Positions 10,247 through 19,233 of a stretch of DNA of 64,000 bases are shown here, in pieces. The stretch is from NCBI RefSeq assembly GCF_034661295.1, contig NZ_CP141062.1:744001-808000 (forward strand), read 5' to 3'. Within the stretch, counting starts at the first letter, position 1, and every line of letters begins with the position of its first letter. The DNA comes from Faecalibacter sp. LW9 (lineage in GTDB: Bacteria; Bacteroidota; Bacteroidia; Flavobacteriales; Weeksellaceae). Made by a program: the position numbers and the translations under genes. The notes beneath the pieces are model-generated. The model made no database searches. It was given only the letters and a program-made list of their open reading frames with translations, and had not been told where the DNA came from.

Positions 10247-11641
10247 ATGAATCTAACATTCCAAACACAATCTGAAAAACGCTTAGGAGATCTAACCACT
10301 CCGGTACAGATGTACTTAAAATTGCGTGATATCTTTCCAAATGCTTTGCTTTTAGAAAGTTCGGATTATCATTCAAAATCAGATGCCAACTCTTTTATTT
10401 GTCTGAATCCCATTGCGACAATTGAGGTAAATAAAGGAATTGTTACGGAAATCTTTTCGAATGGTGAAACAAAAAATTATCCGTTACAAGGGCAAGAATT
10501 AGCAGAAGTCATCAAGAATTTTGCTATTCAATTCAAAATTGAAACGGAAGAAGATTTAATCGTTAATGGGTTATTTGGATACATTGGTTGGGATGCCATT
10601 CCGTATTTCGAAACGGTAAAATTTAAGAATGAAGGAAATGAAGCAACGATTCCAGAAGTTCGTTATTCGTTTTATCAAAACATTATTGTTTTCAATCATT
10701 TCCACAACGAAATTCAATATTTAGAATTTCAAAATAATGATACCGAATCTCGTTTTGAGGAAATTAAGGCTATCATTCGAAACAAAACTTTTGTGGAATA
10801 TCCATTCCAAATCGAAAGTGAAATCGAATCCAATTTGACGGACGAAGATTTTAAAAACATCGTGAGTCAATGTAAACAATCGTGTTTTAGAGGAGATGTT
10901 TTCCAAATTGTACCGTCAAGACAGTTCAAGCAAAAGTTCTCGGGTGACGAGTTCAATGTTTATCGCGTTTTACGTTCCATCAATCCTTCTCCCTACCTAT
11001 TTTATTTCGATTATGGAAATTATAAAATCTTAGGATCTTCGCCTGAAGCCCAATTGATTGTTCGCGATAATCAAGCACAAATTCACCCGATTGCTGGAAC
11101 GGTTCGTCGTACTGGGTCACCAGAATTAGACAAAGAGTTAACCGATCAATTAATAAAAGATCCAAAAGAAAATGAGGAACACGTGATGTTAGTTGATTTG
11201 GCTCGAAATGATTTAAGTAGAAATTCGAAAGCAGTTACTGTAGAATCTTACAAAGAAATTCAAGTGTTTTCTCACGTGATTCATATGGTTTCGAAAGTCA
11301 TAGCAGATATCGAACCAACGGTAAATACGATGAAAGTTTTCGCTGATTCTTTCCCTGCAGGCACATTATCGGGCGCTCCAAAATTTAAGGCGATGGAATT
11401 ATTGGATCAATACGAAAATCAAAACCGTGGAATTTACGGTGGGGCGATTGGGTATCTAGGATTTAATGGCGATATTAATATGGCGATTGCGATCCGAACA
11501 TTCGTCAGTAAACAGAATACATTGTATTTTCAAGCGGGTGCTGGAGTCGTTTCAAAATCCATCGAAGAAAACGAGTTACAAGAAGTTAATCACAAATTAG
11601 GCGCTTTACGCAAAGCCATTCAATTAGCAGAAAACATTTAA
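10247..11641 (+). CDS. trpE: Anthranilate synthase component I
   Basis: 464 residues. Converts chorismate and ammonia (supplied by TrpG) to anthranilate, the first committed step to tryptophan. The N-terminal LLESSDYHS element (residues 33-41) is the tryptophan feedback-binding motif. The chorismate-binding domain carries GSSPEAQLIV, HPIAGTVRRTG, FPAGTLSGAPK and GGAIGYLGF. First structural gene of the operon, 101 bases after the leader peptide stop and directly after the attenuator; trpG follows after 3 bases. Regulated by attenuation and, by family knowledge, by feedback inhibition. Confidence 0.97.
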   Translation: MNLTFQTQSEKRLGDLTTPVQMYLKLRDIFPNALLLESSDYHSKSDANSFICLNPIATIEVNKGIVTEIFSNGETKNYPLQGQELAEVIKNFAIQFKIETEEDLIVNGLFGYIGWDAIPYFETVKFKNEGNEATIPEVRYSFYQNIIVFNHFHNEIQYLEFQNNDTESRFEEIKAIIRNKTFVEYPFQIESEIESNLTDEDFKNIVSQCKQSCFRGDVFQIVPSRQFKQKFSGDEFNVYRVLRSINPSPYLFYFDYGNYKILGSSPEAQLIVRDNQAQIHPIAGTVRRTGSPELDKELTDQLIKDPKENEEHVMLVDLARNDLSRNSKAVTVESYKEIQVFSHVIHMVSKVIADIEPTVNTMKVFADSFPAGTLSGAPKFKAMELLDQYENQNRGIYGGAIGYLGFNGDINMAIAIRTFVSKQNTLYFQAGAGVVSKSIEENELQEVNHKLGALRKAIQLAENI

Positions 11642-11644
11642 ACC

Positions 11645-12211
11645 ATGAAAATTTTAGTTTTAGACAATTACGATTCGTTTACTTATAATATCGTTCACGC
11701 ACTACGCAAATTCACGGATAATATTGATGTTTTTCGCAATGATGAAATTGCGTTGGAAGACGCCGAACAATACGATAAAATCTTACTTTCTCCTGTACCT
11801 GGAATTCCAGATGAGGCTAACTTACTAAAACCAATTATTGAGAAATATGCGACAACCAAATCGATTCTCGGAATTTGTTTAGGCCAACAAGCAATTGGTG
11901 AAGTTTTTGGAGGAACGTTATTGAATACACAAGAAGTTTTTCACGGCGTACAATCGAAGATTGAAGTCGTTCATTTGGATGAAATTTTATTTCAAAATAT
12001 GCCTTCTCATTTACAAGTCGGTCGTTACCATTCTTGGGTGGTTTCAAATGAAAACTTTCCTGATACTTTAGAAATTACAGCGAAAGGACCTAAAGGTGAA
12101 GTAATGGCGTTAAGACATAAAACGTATGATGTGCGTGGTGTTCAGTTTCATCCGGAATCGATTTTAACACCAGAAGGTGAACAAATGATTGAAAACTGGT
12201 TAAAAGCTTAA
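11645..12211 (+). CDS. trpG: Anthranilate synthase component II (glutamine amidotransferase)
   Basis: 188 residues; class I glutamine amidotransferase that supplies ammonia to TrpE. The nucleophile Cys is in GICLGQQAIGEVFGG near residue 80; the catalytic His and Glu are in FHPESIL near 170. One oddity: the oxyanion-strand motif normally written SPGPGxP reads SPVPGIP here (near residue 54), with Val for the first Gly. The second Gly is kept, so activity is still likely. It stands alone and is not fused to TrpD; spacing to both neighbours is 3 bases. Confidence 0.95.
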   Translation: MKILVLDNYDSFTYNIVHALRKFTDNIDVFRNDEIALEDAEQYDKILLSPVPGIPDEANLLKPIIEKYATTKSILGICLGQQAIGEVFGGTLLNTQEVFHGVQSKIEVVHLDEILFQNMPSHLQVGRYHSWVVSNENFPDTLEITAKGPKGEVMALRHKTYDVRGVQFHPESILTPEGEQMIENWLKA

Positions 12212-12214
12212 GCG

Positions 12215-13201
12215 ATGAAAAAGTTATTGAATCAATTATTTGAAAACTATACATTAAACGAAGAAGAAGCCTACCAAATTATGGTAGATATTTCTGAATC
12301 CAAGTATTCGGATATCGAATTGGCTTCATTTTTAACGGTTTTCAATATGCGTAATATTACGTTGGACGAATTAAAAGGTTATCGTAGAGCTTTATTGGAT
12401 TTATGTTTAAAGGTTAATCTTCCGAAAAAAGCTTTAGATATTGTTGGAACGGGTGGAGATGGAAAAGACACATTTAATATCTCAACATTAAGTGCTTTTG
12501 TAATCGCTGGAACAGGCGAAAAAGTCATTAAACAAGGAAATTATGGCGCTTCTTCGGTCAGTGGTTCATCGAATATGTTGGAGCAATTTGGTTATCAATT
12601 TTCTTCGGATGAAGCAAAATTAAACCAAGAATACGAAGAAGTTGGATTAACTTTTTTACACGCGCCTTTATTTCATCCCGCGTTGAAAAAAGTCGCGAAT
12701 TTAAGACGTGAATTAGGGGTAAAAACGTTCTTTAATTTAATGGGACCTTTAGTGAATCCTGTTCAACCCGATTTTCAAAACTTAGGAACATTTGATGTGA
12801 AAACAGCTCGATTATATCATTATGTGATGCAAAATTCGGGTAAAAACTATGCGATTTCAACAGCCTTAGCAGGATACGATGAAATCTCATTAACGTCACC
12901 AACAAAAGTATATACGAATCAAGGTGAATTCTTGTACCAAAGTGAGGATTTTGGATTAGAAACAATTCAAGCCGATCAAATCGCAGGAGGAAAAACGGTA
13001 GACGAAAACGCAAAAATTTTCTTGTCCGTTTTACAGAACGAAAGTACCAAAGCGCAGAAAGAAGTCGTTTTAGCCAATTCAGCTTTAGGATTAAAAACAA
13101 TTCATCCAACCAAAGATTTAAAAGAATGTGTAGCGATTGCAAACGAAAGTTTAGCATCAGGTAAAGCATTCGAAATCTTTCAAAAATTAACTAACCGATG
13201 A
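12215..13201 (+). CDS. trpD: Anthranilate phosphoribosyltransferase
   Basis: 328 residues. Transfers phosphoribose from PRPP to anthranilate. The glycine-rich PRPP loop VGTGGDGKDTFNIST is near residue 78, and a second conserved segment KQGNYGASSVSGSSNMLE near 105 corresponds to the family's KHGNR block with Gln for His. NLMGPLVNP follows near 170. The stop overlaps the trpC start by four bases (ATGA), a typical translationally coupled junction. Confidence 0.95.
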   Translation: MKKLLNQLFENYTLNEEEAYQIMVDISESKYSDIELASFLTVFNMRNITLDELKGYRRALLDLCLKVNLPKKALDIVGTGGDGKDTFNISTLSAFVIAGTGEKVIKQGNYGASSVSGSSNMLEQFGYQFSSDEAKLNQEYEEVGLTFLHAPLFHPALKKVANLRRELGVKTFFNLMGPLVNPVQPDFQNLGTFDVKTARLYHYVMQNSGKNYAISTALAGYDEISLTSPTKVYTNQGEFLYQSEDFGLETIQADQIAGGKTVDENAKIFLSVLQNESTKAQKEVVLANSALGLKTIHPTKDLKECVAIANESLASGKAFEIFQKLTNR

Positions 13202-13980
13202 AAAATATATTAGACCAAATCGTTGAACAAAAACGAATTGAAGTTCAACAAAAGCAACAAATTCAATCCATCGATGATTTAAAACAAAGTATTCACTTTT
13301 TAAATCCGGTTCGCTCAGCTAAAGCTTCAGTTTTAGATGAAGCCAAAACGGGAATTATTGCAGAATTTAAACGTAAATCTCCATCGAAAGTATTTATCAA
13401 CGAAAATGCTAACGTAAAAGAAGTCGTTACAGGTTATGAACAATTTGGCGCTTCTGTCGTTTCCGTTTTAACGGATGAAAATTTCTTTGGTGGAAGCATT
13501 GAAGATTTACAACAAGCAAAAGAAGTTTTGTCGATTCCTGTTCTTCGTAAGGATTTTATTGTGGATGCCTACCAAGTATATGAAACAAAAGCAATCGGAG
13601 CTGACTTAATGCTATTGATTGCAGAATGTTTAACGAAAGAAGAGGTCCACGATTTAGCCAAATTGGCGAAAGAAATTGGATTAGAAGTTTTGTTGGAAAT
13701 TCATTCGGAAGATCAATTGGAAAAAGTCAATGAATACATCGATTTAATCGGCATCAACAACAGAAATTTAAAAACGTTTGTTGTGGATACGGAAAAATCG
13801 AAACAGATATTAAAGCAATTACCGGAGGATTTGATTAAAGTTGCGGAAAGCGGAATTTCAAATCCAAAAGTGGTGAAAGATTTAAAAGCCGCAGGATTTC
13901 AATCGTTTTTAATTGGTGAAAACTTTATGAAACATGAAAATCCTGGAAAAGCTTTTCAAGAATTTGTAAATCAATTGTAA
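13198..13980 (+). CDS. trpC: Indole-3-glycerol phosphate synthase
   Basis: 260 residues, a single-domain (beta/alpha)8 enzyme converting CdRP to indole-3-glycerol phosphate. The diagnostic stretch IIAEFKRKSPSK is at residues 55-66, with VLRKDFIVDAYQ near 116, IGINNRNLKTF near 183 and VAESGIS near 217. It is not fused to TrpF, unlike the enterobacterial protein. It overlaps trpD by four bases and trpF by one. Confidence 0.96.
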   Translation: MKNILDQIVEQKRIEVQQKQQIQSIDDLKQSIHFLNPVRSAKASVLDEAKTGIIAEFKRKSPSKVFINENANVKEVVTGYEQFGASVVSVLTDENFFGGSIEDLQQAKEVLSIPVLRKDFIVDAYQVYETKAIGADLMLLIAECLTKEEVHDLAKLAKEIGLEVLLEIHSEDQLEKVNEYIDLIGINNRNLKTFVVDTEKSKQILKQLPEDLIKVAESGISNPKVVKDLKAAGFQSFLIGENFMKHENPGKAFQEFVNQL

Positions 13981-14651
13981 TGAAACGATTTCAAGTCAAA
14001 GTATGTGGAAATAATTCGGTTGAAAACTTTAAAGCTTTAACTGAAATTGAACCTGATTATGTAGGATTTATTTTTTATCCTAAATCTTCACGATTTATCA
14101 AAGATGAATCAATTTTTGACATCTTTCCAAATGCAGAAAAAGTTGGCGTTTTTGTCAATGAAACCATTAACAATATAATTCAAAAAGCACAAAAATTCGA
14201 ATTAGATGTGGTACAATTACACGGAGACGAAACGCCAGCATATTGTCAAGAATTAATTGAAGCCAAACATCAACAATTATTAACTTCTGAACAGTTTTTA
14301 GATTTTAAAATTTGGAAAGCAATCGGTGTTAATGAAGATACTGATTTTGAACAATTAAGAGGTTATCAACAAGTTGTTGATAGTTTCGTATTCGACACCA
14401 AATCAAAGCAATACGGCGGTACTGGTCAGAAATTTGATTGGCAGTTGTTGAAAACCTATCAGTTATCAACACCCTTTTTATTAAGTGGTGGAATCCAATT
14501 AGAAGACGCTTTGGTTTTAAAAAATTTCCAACATTCACAATGTATTGGTTTTGATATCAACAGTGGTTTTGAAATTGAACCCGGAATCAAAAAAATCGAA
14601 AAAGTAAAACAATTTATCGACACAATTGATGGTCGAATTGAACAAAATTAA
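13980..14651 (+). CDS. trpF: Phosphoribosylanthranilate isomerase
   Basis: 223 residues, slightly longer than the usual 200-210. Catalyses the Amadori rearrangement of PRA to Cd[13 protein letters not shown] at residues 7-17 holds the catalytic Cys in the family's KxCG position, followed by [39 protein letters not shown] and the phosphate-binding LSGGIQ. The catalytic Asp is in FDTKS. The start codon overlaps the trpC stop (TAATG). Confidence 0.93.
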   Translation: MKRFQVKVCGNNSVENFKALTEIEPDYVGFIFYPKSSRFIKDESIFDIFPNAEKVGVFVNETINNIIQKAQKFELDVVQLHGDETPAYCQELIEAKHQQLLTSEQFLDFKIWKAIGVNEDTDFEQLRGYQQVVDSFVFDTKSKQYGGTGQKFDWQLLKTYQLSTPFLLSGGIQLEDALVLKNFQHSQCIGFDINSGFEIEPGIKKIEKVKQFIDTIDGRIEQN

Positions 14652-14664
14652 AAGAACAAATAAA

Positions 14665-15846
14665 ATGAAATATTCAGTAGACGAGAACGGATTTTATGGT
14701 GATTTTGGAGGAGCATTTATCCCTGAATTATTACATCATAATTGTCAAGAATTAAAAGAAGCATTTGACCAATACTTTTACACGGAAGAATTCCAAAGTG
14801 AATTTCGTGGTTTATTAAAAGATTATGTTGGTCGACCAAGCCCATTATATTATGCACCAAAATTATCAGAACGTTACGGTGCAAACATTTTATTAAAACG
14901 TGAAGATTTAAACCATACAGGCGCACACAAGGTAAACAATACGATTGGACAAGCTTTGTTGGCAAAACGAATGGGTAAAACGAAAATTTTAGCGGAAACA
15001 GGAGCTGGTCAACACGGTGTAGCAACCGCAACCATCTGTGCCTTATTAGGTTTAGAATGTACTGTTTTTATGGGTGAAATTGATATTGCTCGTCAAGCAC
15101 CAAATGTAGCGCGTATGCAAATGTTAGGAGCAACAGTAGTCGCAGCTACTTCGGGAAGTAAAACATTAAAAGATGCAACAAACGAGGCAATTCGTTATTG
15201 GATCAATAATCCTGAAACCTATTACTTAATTGGTTCTGTGGTTGGACCTCATCCTTATCCTGCGATTGTTGCCGAATTCCAAGCGATTATTTCAGAAGAG
15301 ATTCGTAAACAATTATTAGAGAAATACGGAAAAGAAACACCGGATTATGTCATTGCTTGTGTGGGTGGAGGAAGTAATGCAGCTGGCGCATTTTATCACT
15401 TTTTAGACGATGAAGAAGTGAAATTAATCGCGGTTGAAGCGGCTGGATTAGGAGTTGAATCTGGAGAAACAGCAGCAACCATGCAAAAAGGAACTGAAGG
15501 AATTATCCACGGAAGTAAAACGATGTTAATGCAAGATGAAGATGGTCAAATTGTAGAACCGTATTCAATTTCTGCGGGATTAGATTATCCTGGTGTTGGA
15601 CCATTACACGCTCATTTATTCAAAACAGGACGTGGAACGTTTTTAAATGCAACAGATGATGAAGCTTTACGCGCGGCTTTTTTATTAACAAGAGAAGAAG
15701 GAATCATTCCAGCCTTAGAATCTTCTCACGCTTTAGCGGCTTTGGAAAAAATCGATTTTAAACCGCAAGACATTGTAGTTCTGAATCTTTCAGGTCGAGG
15801 AGACAAAGATTTAGAGACGTATATGAAATTTTCTGAAAAATATTAG
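14665..15846 (+). CDS. trpB: Tryptophan synthase beta subunit; operon ends here without trpA
   Basis: 393 residues from the ATG at 14665; an upstream in-frame ATG at 14626 would overlap trpF and adds no conserved sequence. PLP enzyme that condenses indole with serine. The PLP lysine is in [10 protein letters not shown] (near residue 84), the catalytic Glu in [11 protein letters not shown], the phosphate cup is [10 protein letters not shown], and [11 protein letters not shown] follows. All active-site motifs are intact. No trpA follows: 34 bases after the stop the tRNA-Pro promoter element begins. TrpB alone could still make tryptophan from free indole; trpA may be elsewhere. Confidence 0.96.
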   Translation: MKYSVDENGFYGDFGGAFIPELLHHNCQELKEAFDQYFYTEEFQSEFRGLLKDYVGRPSPLYYAPKLSERYGANILLKREDLNHTGAHKVNNTIGQALLAKRMGKTKILAETGAGQHGVATATICALLGLECTVFMGEIDIARQAPNVARMQMLGATVVAATSGSKTLKDATNEAIRYWINNPETYYLIGSVVGPHPYPAIVAEFQAIISEEIRKQLLEKYGKETPDYVIACVGGGSNAAGAFYHFLDDEEVKLIAVEAAGLGVESGETAATMQKGTEGIIHGSKTMLMQDEDGQIVEPYSISAGLDYPGVGPLHAHLFKTGRGTFLNATDDEALRAAFLLTREEGIIPALESSHALAALEKIDFKPQDIVVLNLSGRGDKDLETYMKFSEKY

Positions 15847-15854
15847 ATAAAAAA

Positions 15855-15887
15855 TTTGGTTTGTATTAAATAAAGGCCTTACATTTG
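15855..15887 (+). promoter_or_regulatory. Promoter for tRNA-Pro pair
   Basis: TACATTTG at 15880-15887 matches the TAnnTTTG element. Two TTTG motifs upstream (15855-15858 and 15860-15863) bracket the usual spacing. The first tRNA begins 21 bases downstream. Confidence 0.6.
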
Positions 15888-15907
15888 CGCCACGATAATC
15901 AGATCAA

Positions 15908-15982
15908 CGGGGTGTAGCGTAGCCCGGTCATCGCGCCTGCTTTGGGAGCAGGAGGTCGCAGGTTCGAATCCTGCCACCCCGA
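15908..15982 (+). tRNA. tRNA-Pro (anticodon TGG), copy 1
   Basis: 75-nt cloverleaf: acceptor CGGGGTG/CACCCCG with A73, anticodon stem CCTGC/GCAGG around loop TTTGGGA (anticodon TGG), T-arm GGTTCGAATCC. CCA is not encoded. Its body is identical to copy 2, which lies 39 bases downstream. Confidence 0.95.
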
Positions 15983-16021
15983 CAAAATTTACCGGAGATT
16001 TGATTATCCAAACACCTTAAT

Positions 16022-16096
16022 CGGGGTGTAGCGTAGCCCGGTCATCGCGCCTGCTTTGGGAGCAGGAGGTCGCAGGTTCGAATCCTGCCACCCCGA
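16022..16096 (+). tRNA. tRNA-Pro (anticodon TGG), copy 2
   Basis: Identical to the copy at 15908-15982 over the full 75-nt cloverleaf. It has no separate promoter and is followed by a terminator, so the two are probably cotranscribed. Confidence 0.95.
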
Positions 16097-16109
16097 CGAG
16101 ATCAAAAAG

Positions 16110-16134
16110 CCTCTTCAATTTGAAGAGGTTTTTT
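16110..16134 (+). terminator. Terminator after tRNA-Pro genes
   Basis: CCTCTTC / GAAGAGG stem around AATTT, followed by six T. It ends the tRNA-Pro transcript. Confidence 0.88.
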
Positions 16135-16149
16135 ATGTCCTATTGTTAA

Positions 16150-17058
16150 CTAATAGGTTTTCTCAATTGCTTTCACCATGTTATAGATTAATTCATTGTA
16201 AGGCGTTGCAATTCCATATTGTTTACCTAAACGAATGATTTCTCCTGAAAATTCATCCACTTCCGAATAACGTTTTGCTTCACGATCTTGCAGCATTGAT
16301 GTTTTTCCATTTTCATCGACAATTTTCATCGTCTTTTTTAATTGATCTATTTCTGGTTGACCAATCAATACACCGTGTGCATTTGCAACAGCAATCACTT
16401 CATTCCCGACCAAATCCACCATTCGATCTAAATATTCATTGGTACGGAATTGCCCGTAAGGAAATTCTAACAAATAAGTCAATTGATTCCCTACCACATT
16501 CACAACATATTTCGTCCATTGTGCTTTTTGTATATCATCGGATAATTGATTTGGAATATCCGCATCCTTTAACAATTGGTTTAACGCCTCTAACTGCTCT
16601 GGACAAGATGGATTAACTTGCCCAAAAATGATACGACCAATACTTCCGTACGTCACTTGATTCCCTTGCTTTACTGCATCCATATAAGCAACGGCATTCA
16701 CCACACGATTCCAGCCAAATGTTTCAGCCAATACACGTTCAGATGTAATCCCATTCATTAAACTTACAATCATCGTGTTTTCTCCCACAAACGGTTTTAA
16801 ATCCTCCACCGCTTGAGGCAAATGATCACTTTTTACAACCAGAAAGATAAAATCAGGATAATCTTGATTTTCAATCGATGTCACGTACTCAAAATCGTAT
16901 CGTTTACCGTTAACGTATACTGCTTCAGCTTCATAACGTTTTTTACGCTCTTCATTAACAATGACTTTTACTAAACCAGCATTATAATCAACTAAACTAG
17001 CCGCATACTTTGCGCCCAACGCGCCTAATCCAAGGAAGTAGATCGAATTAATTTTCAT
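16150..17058 (-). CDS. panE: 2-dehydropantoate 2-reductase (ketopantoate reductase family)
   Basis: 302 residues. NADPH-dependent reduction of ketopantoate to pantoate for pantothenate and CoA synthesis is the family's defining reaction. N-terminal dinucleotide-binding GLGALGAKYA at residues 10-19; LKPFVGENTMIVSLMNGI near 88; the catalytic-lysine block AQWTKYVVNVVGNQLTYL near 182. Family members are often misassigned for other 2-oxo acids, so the pathway role is probable and not certain. Monocistronic, converging on the tRNA-Pro terminator. Confidence 0.82.
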   Translation of the reverse strand: MKINSIYFLGLGALGAKYAASLVDYNAGLVKVIVNEERKKRYEAEAVYVNGKRYDFEYVTSIENQDYPDFIFLVVKSDHLPQAVEDLKPFVGENTMIVSLMNGITSERVLAETFGWNRVVNAVAYMDAVKQGNQVTYGSIGRIIFGQVNPSCPEQLEALNQLLKDADIPNQLSDDIQKAQWTKYVVNVVGNQLTYLLEFPYGQFRTNEYLDRMVDLVGNEVIAVANAHGVLIGQPEIDQLKKTMKIVDENGKTSMLQDREAKRYSEVDEFSGEIIRLGKQYGIATPYNELIYNMVKAIEKTY

Positions 17059-17185
17059 TTCAATTGTGAATTTGGTAATAAATATAAACGAAAAATAAGA
17101 TATGATTAATTATTATGAGTCAAATGTTTAAGCAGCTAATTCAAAAATAATTTTTTACATATCTTTAACAAATAAATAATCAAAA

Positions 17186-18616
17186 GTGAGTCAGAAAGAA
17201 AAAACTGAAAACAAGGAACTTCAGCGCGGTTTGACGAATAGACACATCCAATTAATCGCATTGGGTGGAGCAATCGGAACTGGACTTTTCCTTGGAATTG
17301 GACCTGCAGCAGTTTTAGCAGGACCATCTGTAATTTTAGGATATGCAATTGCCGGAATTATTGCATTCTTTATCATGCGTCAATTAGGAGAAATGGTTGT
17401 AAACGAACCTGTATCGGGAAGTTTTAGTCATTTTGCCTATAAATATTGGGGTTCATTCGCAGGTTTTGCTTCTGGCTGGAACTATTGGATTTTATATGTA
17501 TTGGTAAGTATGTCCGAATTAACTGCAATCGGTATCTACATCCAATTTTGGTGGCCCGAAATACCTCTTTGGGCATCTAGCTTATTCTTTTTCCTTGTCA
17601 TTAACGCTTTAAACTTAGGGTCAGTTAAACTTTTTGGGGAAGCAGAATTTTGGTTCTCCATTATTAAAGTCGTGGCCATTATCGCAATGATTTTATTTGG
17701 GGGCTATTTATTAATTAGCGGAACAGGAGGAGAACAAGCAACTATTCAAAACTTATGGAACAATGGCGGTTTCTTTCCTAAAGGATGGCTAAGCAGAACT
17801 GCCGATCAAGAATTCTCTGGTTTATTCGCCGCCATGGCATTGATTATGTTCTCCTTTGGAGGATTAGAATTAATTGGTATTACTGCGGCAGAGGCTAAAA
17901 ACCCAGAAAAAACAATTCCTCAAGCCACAAATCAAGTGATTTACAGAATCTTAATTTTCTATGTAGGAGCATTAGTGATTCTATTTTCATTGTCACCTTG
18001 GGAAACCATTACCGTAGAAAGTAGTCCATTCGTAACCGTTTTTGACAACTTAAAATCTTTAAATATTGAATTATTCGGGCAAAACATTCAGTTTTCTAGA
18101 ATCATTGCCAATGCTTTAAATTTAATAGTATTAACAGCTGCTTTGTCGGTTTACAACAGCTCTGTTTATAGTAATTCAAGAATGTTATATGGTTTAGCAG
18201 AACAAGGGAATGCCCCTAAATTTTTAAAGAAATTAAGTAAAAATAGTGTTCCCGTAATGGCGATTGTAGTTTCATCAGTTTTCGCTGCTGTATGTATTTT
18301 AATCAATAAAATCATCCCTGAATCAGCGTTTGAAATTTTAATGTCATTAGTCGTTTCATCATTAGTCATTAACTGGATAATGATTTCTTACACCCACTTA
18401 AAATACCGTAAACAGAAAGAGACTGAAGGGACAAAAACCTTATTCCCTTCGTTTATGTACCCGATCAGTAATTATATTTGTTTGCTATTCTTAATCGGTA
18501 TATTAGTCATCATGTGGTTCACAGGATTAAAAATCTCTGTTGAATTAATCCCTGCATGGCTTTTATTCTTATATATCGCTTATCAATTGGTCAAACGAAA
18601 TAAAGCCAAACAATAA
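17186..18616 (+). CDS. Amino acid permease (APC superfamily, AroP/PheP/LysP-like)
   Basis: 476 residues with about 12 hydrophobic membrane spans. The N-terminal RGLTNRHIQLIALGGAIGTGLFLG at residues 14-37 is the amino-acid transporter (AAT) family signature, followed by GPSVILGYAI and LGEMVVNEPVSGSF. Proton-coupled amino-acid uptake across the inner membrane is the family role. The start is a GTG at 17186; no in-frame ATG precedes the signature. It lies 1.3 kb from the trp operon, so an aromatic substrate is conceivable, but nothing in the sequence proves that. A strong bidirectional terminator follows. Confidence 0.9.
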   Translation: MSQKEKTENKELQRGLTNRHIQLIALGGAIGTGLFLGIGPAAVLAGPSVILGYAIAGIIAFFIMRQLGEMVVNEPVSGSFSHFAYKYWGSFAGFASGWNYWILYVLVSMSELTAIGIYIQFWWPEIPLWASSLFFFLVINALNLGSVKLFGEAEFWFSIIKVVAIIAMILFGGYLLISGTGGEQATIQNLWNNGGFFPKGWLSRTADQEFSGLFAAMALIMFSFGGLELIGITAAEAKNPEKTIPQATNQVIYRILIFYVGALVILFSLSPWETITVESSPFVTVFDNLKSLNIELFGQNIQFSRIIANALNLIVLTAALSVYNSSVYSNSRMLYGLAEQGNAPKFLKKLSKNSVPVMAIVVSSVFAAVCILINKIIPESAFEILMSLVVSSLVINWIMISYTHLKYRKQKETEGTKTLFPSFMYPISNYICLLFLIGILVIMWFTGLKISVELIPAWLLFLYIAYQLVKRNKAKQ

Positions 18617-18621
18617 CATCC

Positions 18622-18658
18622 AAAAAAAATCCATCTCGCTTGAGATGGATTTTTTTTA
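18622..18658. terminator. Bidirectional terminator between permease and thioredoxin genes
   Basis: AATCCATCTC / GAGATGGATT 10-bp stem with loop GCTT, flanked by A8 on the left and T8 on the right. It serves both convergent genes. Confidence 0.9.
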
Positions 18659-19018
18659 TTTATCAATATACTGATTCAGAATCTGAACTAATTCTTCTTT
18701 TGGTCTTGCTCCACTTTGCTTCCACAGCAATTGTCCTTTTTTAAAAATCGCAAATGTAGGCACACCTTGAACTTGATAACGTGCGGCTAGCGATTGATAT
18801 TTATCCACATCTACTTTTAATATTTTCACGTCATCTCCTAATTCTTGTTTTACTTGTTGTAAGATTGGTCCCATCATTTGACAAGGTCCACACCAAGTCG
18901 CAAAAAAATCAATTAGAACAGGCTTTTCTGATGCAATTATTTCTTCAAATGTCATAGTTTCTTCTTTCTGTATTTTTTGGGTTCCTTTTTTAGAGAAAAT
19001 ATTTTTTATAAAATTCAT
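18656..19018 (-). CDS. Thioredoxin family protein
   Basis: 120 residues. Thiol-disulfide oxidoreductase of the cytoplasmic thioredoxin type: active site FFATWCGPC near residue 43, DVDKYQSLAARYQVQGVPTFAIF near 70 with the cis-Pro, and a C-terminal helix. There is a 21-residue basic extension before the fold; a second ATG at 18955 would remove it and give a standard-length thioredoxin of 99 residues. No signal peptide is seen, so the protein is cytoplasmic. Confidence 0.9.
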   Translation of the reverse strand: MNFIKNIFSKKGTQKIQKEETMTFEEIIASEKPVLIDFFATWCGPCQMMGPILQQVKQELGDDVKILKVDVDKYQSLAARYQVQGVPTFAIFKKGQLLWKQSGARPKEELVQILNQYIDK

Positions 19019-19041
19019 AATTGTTCTTTATACGAATGTAT

Positions 19042-19067
19042 AAAAAAAGCACTCGCGAGGAGTGCTT
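19042..19067 (-). terminator. Terminator between the SUFU gene and the thioredoxin gene
   Basis: On the minus strand GCACTC / GAGTGC pairs around a 5-base loop and is followed by T7. The 166 bases between it and the SUFU stop are AT-rich with no ORF. Confidence 0.75.
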
Positions 19068-19233
19068 CCATTAAGTTTTCACTTAATTACCAACCTAAAC
19101 CTATGAAAAATTATTAACTCTAACTACTGAGCAATAATTATCTACTTATATAACAAAATAGATTCCAAAGACTAATATAATATTGATAATTAGCTTATAA
19201 TTAACATTTTACAATTTAAATAATAACAAAATG

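Noticed and set aside
10092-10376. 94-residue minus-strand ORF over the trp leader
   Set aside because: It is the shadow of the attenuator hairpin and the start of trpE, with no coding character.
15908-16096. Tandem tRNA-Pro repeat as a CRISPR-like or integration array
   Set aside because: Both units fold as complete tRNA-Pro genes; there are no spacers, cas genes or integrase.
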